Shown piece by piece: positions 59,281 to 64,000 of a stretch of DNA of 64,000 bases (position 1 is the stretch's first letter; each line of letters starts with the position of its first letter). The translations under genes were made by a program, and so were the position numbers. Origin of the DNA: Berberis thunbergii (Eukaryota; Streptophyta; Magnoliopsida; Ranunculales; Berberidaceae); contig QNQO01000835.1 of assembly GCA_003290165.1 (NCBI GenBank), positions 310,001 to 374,000 on the forward strand. Reading direction: 5' to 3'. Under the pieces are notes generated by a model. It did no database searches. It was not told the origin of the DNA and was given only the letters and a program-made list of their open reading frames with translations.

Positions 59281-62200
59281 TCGCCTTAATGAATCTCCTA
59301 AGTGTCATTCAAGCTAAGGTCGAAGAACAACCACGTGGAAGGATGTACGTGGAGACCGAGATCGGGGACAAGACTTTGAAAGCCATGATGGATACTGGAG
59401 CCGACACAGTCTACATGGCCAAAGACCTTGCTGAAGAAATTGACCTACCATATATAAAGGAGAAATGATATATCAAGGGAGTCAATGCTAAAAGTCTCCC
59501 AATTGAAGGAATAGCTCTTGGCACCGATATTCGACTTGGACAATGGCGAGGTAAAGTCGACATAACTATTGCCCCAATTGATCAGAAATTCTATTTAGGT
59601 ATAGATTTTTTGGACATGGTGAAGGCTTTTCTGGTACCATATGCAAACACCATGTGCATCATGGAGAAGGGACAACCTTGTGTTGTGCCCGTAGTAAGGG
59701 AAATAAGTAAGGAGAGAATGGTGTCCGCTCTCCAACTTTCTAAAGGAGTAAAGAGGAATGAACCTACTTACTTGGCTATCCTCAAGAAAGATGAAGGTCC
59801 CATGGATGGAGAGGTGAATGCACCTAAGGTCGTCCAAGATGTTCTCAAGGAGTACAAGGACGTTCTGCCTGCCGAATTGCCTAAGAAGCTTCCACCAAGG
59901 AGAGAGGTGGATCATGCTATTGAGTTGGAAGTTGGAGCAAAGCCACCCACATTTGCTCCTTATCGTATGGCACCTCCTGAGCTCGAGGAGTTAAAAAGAC
60001 AATTGAAGGATTTACTAGATGCTGGTTATATCCGACCCTCCAAAGCTCCATATGGTGCGCCGGTTTTATTTCAAAAGAAACATGATGGATCCCTATGGCT
60101 TTGTATCGACTATTCGGCACTCAACAAGGTCACTATCAAGAACAAGTACCCGATTCCTCTTATTGCGGATCTCTTTGATCAACTTGGTAATGCAAGGTAC
60201 TTTACCAAGCTTGACTTGCGCTCGGGATATTATCAAGTCCACATAGCCGAAGGAGATGAACCAAATACGACATGTGTTACAAGGTACAGGTCTTACGAGT
60301 TCTTAGTCATGCCATTTGGTTTAACTAATGCGCCGGCCACATTTTGCACTCTAATGAATAAGGTACTAGCTCCTTACCTTGATCAGTTCATAGTTGTGCA
60401 CCTTGATGACATTGTGATTTATAGTAACACATTGGAGGAACATGTGGATCACTTGAGGTAAGTGTTCCAAACCTTGAAGGAGAACGAGCTCTATGTCAAA
60501 AAGGAGAAATGCTCATTTTCCCAAGAGGAGGTGACATTCTTGGGTCATATCATTGGCAAAGGCAAACTTCGTATGGATAAGTCCAAGGTACAAGCCATCC
60601 AAGAATGGGAACCACCGACCAAAGTCACCAAGTTAAGATCTTTCCTTGGCTTGGTGAACTATTACAGAAGGTTCATCAAAGGCTACTCTTCCATAGCCGC
60701 TCCATTGATGGACTTGCTCAAGAAGGGACGAAGTTGGGATTGGAGTTCAAAATGCCAACAAGCTTTCGAAGGATTGAAGAAGGCAATTATGGAAGAACCG
60801 GTGTTGGCACTTCCCAACCATTTTATGTATTTTGAAGTACACACGGATGCTTCCGACTTTGCTATTGGTGGGGTATTGATGCAAGAAGGGCATCCTATTG
60901 CCTTTGAAAGTAGAAAGCTCAATGATACTGAGAGGCGGTACACAGTACAAGAGAAGGAAATGACGGCGGTTGTGCATTGCCTACGAGCATGGCGACATTA
61001 CTTGCTTGGGAGCAAATTTGTGGTGAAGACCGACAATGTTGCCACTAGCTACTTCCAGACACAAAAGAAGCTCACACCAAAACAAGCTAGGTGGCAAGAT
61101 TTCTTGGCAGAGTTCGATTACACTTTGGAGTACAAGCCTGGCAAAGCTAATCTTGTTGCAAATGCTTTGAGTAGAATATGAGAACTTGCTGACATAAGCC
61201 AACCTCAAAGCAACTTGAAGGGACGCATAAAGGAATGATTGGTACATGATTCCATGGCTCAAACCATCATAACTCTTGTCAAAGATAGGAAGACAAGACG
61301 GTTTTGGGTGGAGAACGGCTTGATATACTCTAAGGGGAGGCGAATCTATGTTCCACCTCATGACAACCTAAGGAGGGAAATCTTGAAAGAATGCCATAAT
61401 AGCAAGTGGGCGGGACATCCAGGTATACATCGGACTCTTGCTCTTGTAGAAGATTCTATTACTGGCCACATATGAGGGAAGATATCGAAGCATATGTGAA
61501 GACTTGTCTTGTATGCCAACAAGACAAAGTGGAGCAACAATCACCTGCCGGCTTACTTGAACCCCATCCCAGAGAGACCTTGGGAGAGTGTTTCCTTAGA
61601 TTTCATAGTTGGGTTGACTACATCAGAGGGTAGCAATTGGATACTTGTGGTCGTGGACAGATTTTCGAAGTATGCCACCTTCATTCCCACACCCAAGGAG
61701 TGCACAGCCGAGCAAGCCGCACATTTATTCCTCAAACATGTGATGAAGTATTGGGGTGTGCCCAAATCTATCATCAGTGATCGGGATACTCGGTTTACGG
61801 GAAAATTTTGGACTGAGTTGTTCAAGTTATTGGGTACCGACCTTAATTTCTCTACTAGCTTTCATCTTCAAACGGATGGTCAAACAGAACGGATGAATGC
61901 CTTGCTGGAGTTTTTTTTTTTTTTTTTTTTTTTTTTGAAAGGCAAGCCGGTGTTTGATAGGATCCGTAACCTATCCCCCGAGGTGCCGCCTATAGGCCAA
62001 CATCACCCCGAAAGAAATTATGCCGCCGGAGGGTCTCGAAGCAAGGACCTGAGGATAAATCCCACAAGGCCTTAACCACTCGACCATAACTCCTTTGGCA
62101 ATGCCTTGCTGGAGTTATATCTTAGGCACTATGTGAATGCCAACCAGCGAGATTGGGCTAAGTTGCTAGATGTTGCCCAATTCTCTTTCAACTTGCAGAA

Positions 62201-62880
62201 GAGTGAAGCGACGGGTGGGTCGTAGCCCATTTGAGATTGTCATGGGACAACAACCTATGACCCCGAGTTCTATTGCCACTGGCTATACTGGAGTGAGTCC
62301 ATCAGCCTATAAGTTTGCCAAAGGATGGAATGATCAAGCTGATGAGGCTCGAGCTTACCTGAAAGAGGCATCCAAGAGGATGAAGAAGCGGGCCGACAAG
62401 AAGAGACGGCCTCGAGAGTTCCAGGTTGGAGACCTTGTGCTTGTCAAGATGCATGCTCATGCCAGACTTTCTGGACTACATCGTGGCCTTATCAGGAGAT
62501 ATGAGGGTCCTTTCCCCATAGTCAAGAAAGTGGAAAAGCAAGCCTACAAGGTCGAGTTGCCGCCGAGGATCAAGTTTCATCCAGTCTTCCATGTGAGCCT
62601 ACTGAAACAGTATAAAGAAGATTGGGATGATCCAAACAGAGGAGTTTCACAAAGAGCACCAATGGGCATGAGGATCCAACATGACAAGGAACTAGAGATT
62701 ATCTTGTCAGATCGTGTGGTGCGTCATTCCAACCAACCTCCCACACATGAGTTATTCGTCAAGTGGAAGGGATTGCTAGAAAGTGAAGCTAGCCGGGAGC
62801 CAATCCAACATTTGTGGCAATTCAAGGAACAAATCAAAGCGTGCGAGGATTTGAAGGCAACGAGGACGTCGCCTGATTAG
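59226..62880 (+). pseudogene. Chromovirus pol, degenerate
   Basis: Protease with MMDTGADTVYMA (about 59385); reverse transcriptase with [28 protein letters not shown] and the active site HLDDIVIYS (about 60400), where most relatives have YLDD; RNase H with [15 protein letters not shown] and [15 protein letters not shown]; integrase with an HHCC finger (HPGIHRTLALV ... CLVCQQDK), SLDFIVGLTTSEGSNW and SDRDTRFTGKFWTELF; then a GPFPIVKKVEKQAYKVELP segment and a chromodomain-like end (HELFVKWKGL). Lesions: stops at about 59466, 60459, 61179 and 61236, a frameshift near 61460, a second shift between 61406-61633 and 61509-62075, and a SINE at 61911. Confidence 0.9.
61911..62099 (-). mobile_element. 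tRNA-derived SINE in the integrase region
   Basis: Minus orientation: T run at 61911-61936 is its tail; A box TGGTCGAGTGG near 62079-62089 and B-box-like CTTCGAGACC near 62034. Exact 15-base duplication AATGCCTTGCTGGAG (61896-61910, 62100-62114). It interrupts the integrase core between MNALLE and LLELYLRHYV. Confidence 0.93.
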
Positions 62881-62891
62881 GTGGGGGAGAA

Positions 62892-63331
62892 TGTCACAAC
62901 TATCTTTTTGCCTAGTCAAGTGAGGTTGGCAAGTGTACATAAAGTAGAGTATTCCACATTGTTCTAGAGAGAGTTCTTTAGAAACTCCCATAAGATTCCA
63001 TAAAGTTCCATAGGATTCTAGTCCTTAGATATTTCTAAGGAAGTGTGTAGAAACTCATTATAGACCGTTAGATTAAATTGATCACCACCATCCATTGAGG
63101 AGGTGGAGTTGTATAAATAGGCTAAGGCCTCATTTGTTGTAATCACCTCAAAGAATTCAAGCAATACAAGTTCTAGTTCTCTTCAGCTCTCTTGTGTGTT
63201 CTTAGCTTGCTTAGTTTTTCAAAGTCTAAGTAAGTCCTTTGTGGGTAAGGCTGACTAGCTTTATTTGATAACTTGAGGCAAAGTTTCCTAGTGCTGCACG
63301 GGAAGTACTTGTGAAAATAAAGCCCGTGTCA
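62892..63331 (+). repeat. 3' LTR of the chromovirus
   Basis: Same length as the 5' LTR and collinear; scattered substitutions only, for example AGTTCACTAGAAC in the 5' copy against AGTTCTTTAGAAA here. Confidence 0.92.
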
Positions 63332-63335
63332 TAAA

Positions 63336-64000
63336 GCACGTGCTAAACAACACATCCATTGCTTTTTTTCATTTTTAAATCTTAACCATACTCGTTTGTT
63401 AGTATAAGTCAAAATGTGGATCACCTGGAGACTAGTTCTTGCACTCTCCACTTATCAAGCTTCATATACATAGTTTTATATACATACACATGTTCTTGGA
63501 AATGGGATGGAGTTTACATATATGTCTACCATGACGATACTGAGATTATATATATACGGGTGGGATTCGGGTACAAACAATTATGACAAAGAAATTTACA
63601 CGCAATATATATAGCCGGATAACATATAATCTAACGGTTTAGATTTAGGTGAGTTGTCACCTAATAACTAACTAATGGTAGAGCCCAGCCAAGTCAAGCC
63701 GGGTAGAATTTAAAAGTCCTATTTTACAAGGAGATTAATATTTTATCAAACACCACTATATTCTCTCTCCCCCTATTTTCTCTCAAACTTTGTGATACGA
63801 TGAAAAAAGAAACACAAAAAATATAACCAATGAGAATCACAATAAAATAAAAAAACAAAAATCTTCTTATGGATTGTTGTAAAATAAGGTATACATGAGT
63901 ATGTCAATTATGTATGTCTTGCCATGAGTATATCTAATTCTTTTGGCAATCTTCGAGCAAGATATTTTTATATGTTATTTGATTGTGTTTGATCATGTTG
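63336..64000. other. AT-rich flank, no feature
   Basis: No open frame, repeat or motif that I can support. It is continuous with the sequence left of 57651 before the retrotransposon landed. Confidence 0.5.

Larger units (their letters stand above)
57655..63331 (+). mobile_element. Ty3/gypsy chromovirus retrotransposon, near complete
   Basis: LTRs 57655-58094 and 62892-63331, both 440 bases, beginning TGTCACAACT and ending GTGACA/GTGTCA, with TATAAATAG in each (57874). Primer site TTGGTATCAAAGCC at 58096; purine tract GTGGGGGAGAA before the 3' LTR. A TAAA duplication (57651-57654, 63332-63335). Gag, protease, reverse transcriptase, RNase H, integrase and a C-terminal chromodomain-like region occur in the gypsy order. 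By eye the LTRs differ at roughly twenty positions (about 5%), so it is not very recent. Confidence 0.93.

Overview
The window is nuclear DNA of a flowering plant, most likely a eudicot. Evidence: GT-AG introns, a plant-type cytosolic pyruvate kinase, a trihelix/UMP-kinase fusion protein, an LRR receptor-like kinase, pieces of the plastid terminal oxidase gene, and plant-style hAT, Mutator (MULE), Ty3/gypsy, L1, RTE and tRNA-SINE insertions. I cannot name the species. No rRNA, intact tRNA, CRISPR or bacterial feature was seen.

Layout. 64-15187 (minus): cytosolic pyruvate kinase, 15 exons readable without a lesion, its last exon beyond the left edge. One intron holds an L1-type LINE. Another holds a four-level nest: gypsy-like element, hAT inside its LTR, a second hAT inside that, and a third hAT in the internal region. 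15719-15909: a foldback MITE. 16067-21438: a 5.4-kb MULE with ~830-bp terminal inverted repeats and a 9-bp target duplication, carrying plastid terminal oxidase (PTOX) exon fragments in both orientations plus a receptor-kinase fragment. 21439-25013: AT-rich non-coding DNA. 25014-35197: a large Tat-like gypsy element with a gag remnant and an antisense ORF, itself hit by an LTR/RTE composite and by a hAT holding three foldback MITEs.

36603-45644 (plus): a seven-exon gene fusing a trihelix DNA-binding domain to a UMP-kinase-like domain, intact, with a 6.7-kb intron full of transposons, among them a second copy of the gypsy family found in the pyruvate kinase intron. 46426-48572 (minus): an LRR receptor-like (pseudo)kinase with six single-base deletions. 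50784-56214 (minus): two clear exons of a gene I do not recognise, with a SINE, a LINE remnant and a TRIM-like element in the intron. 57004-57588 (minus): an unexplained ORF, part of which recurs inverted nearby. 57655-63331: a nearly complete gypsy chromovirus with 440-bp LTRs and a SINE in its integrase. The right edge is AT-rich and featureless.

The host genes have unrelated jobs (glycolysis, nuclear regulation/nucleotide kinase-like, receptor signalling). What unites the window is layered transposition. Most insertion boundaries could be fixed to the base from target-site duplications.
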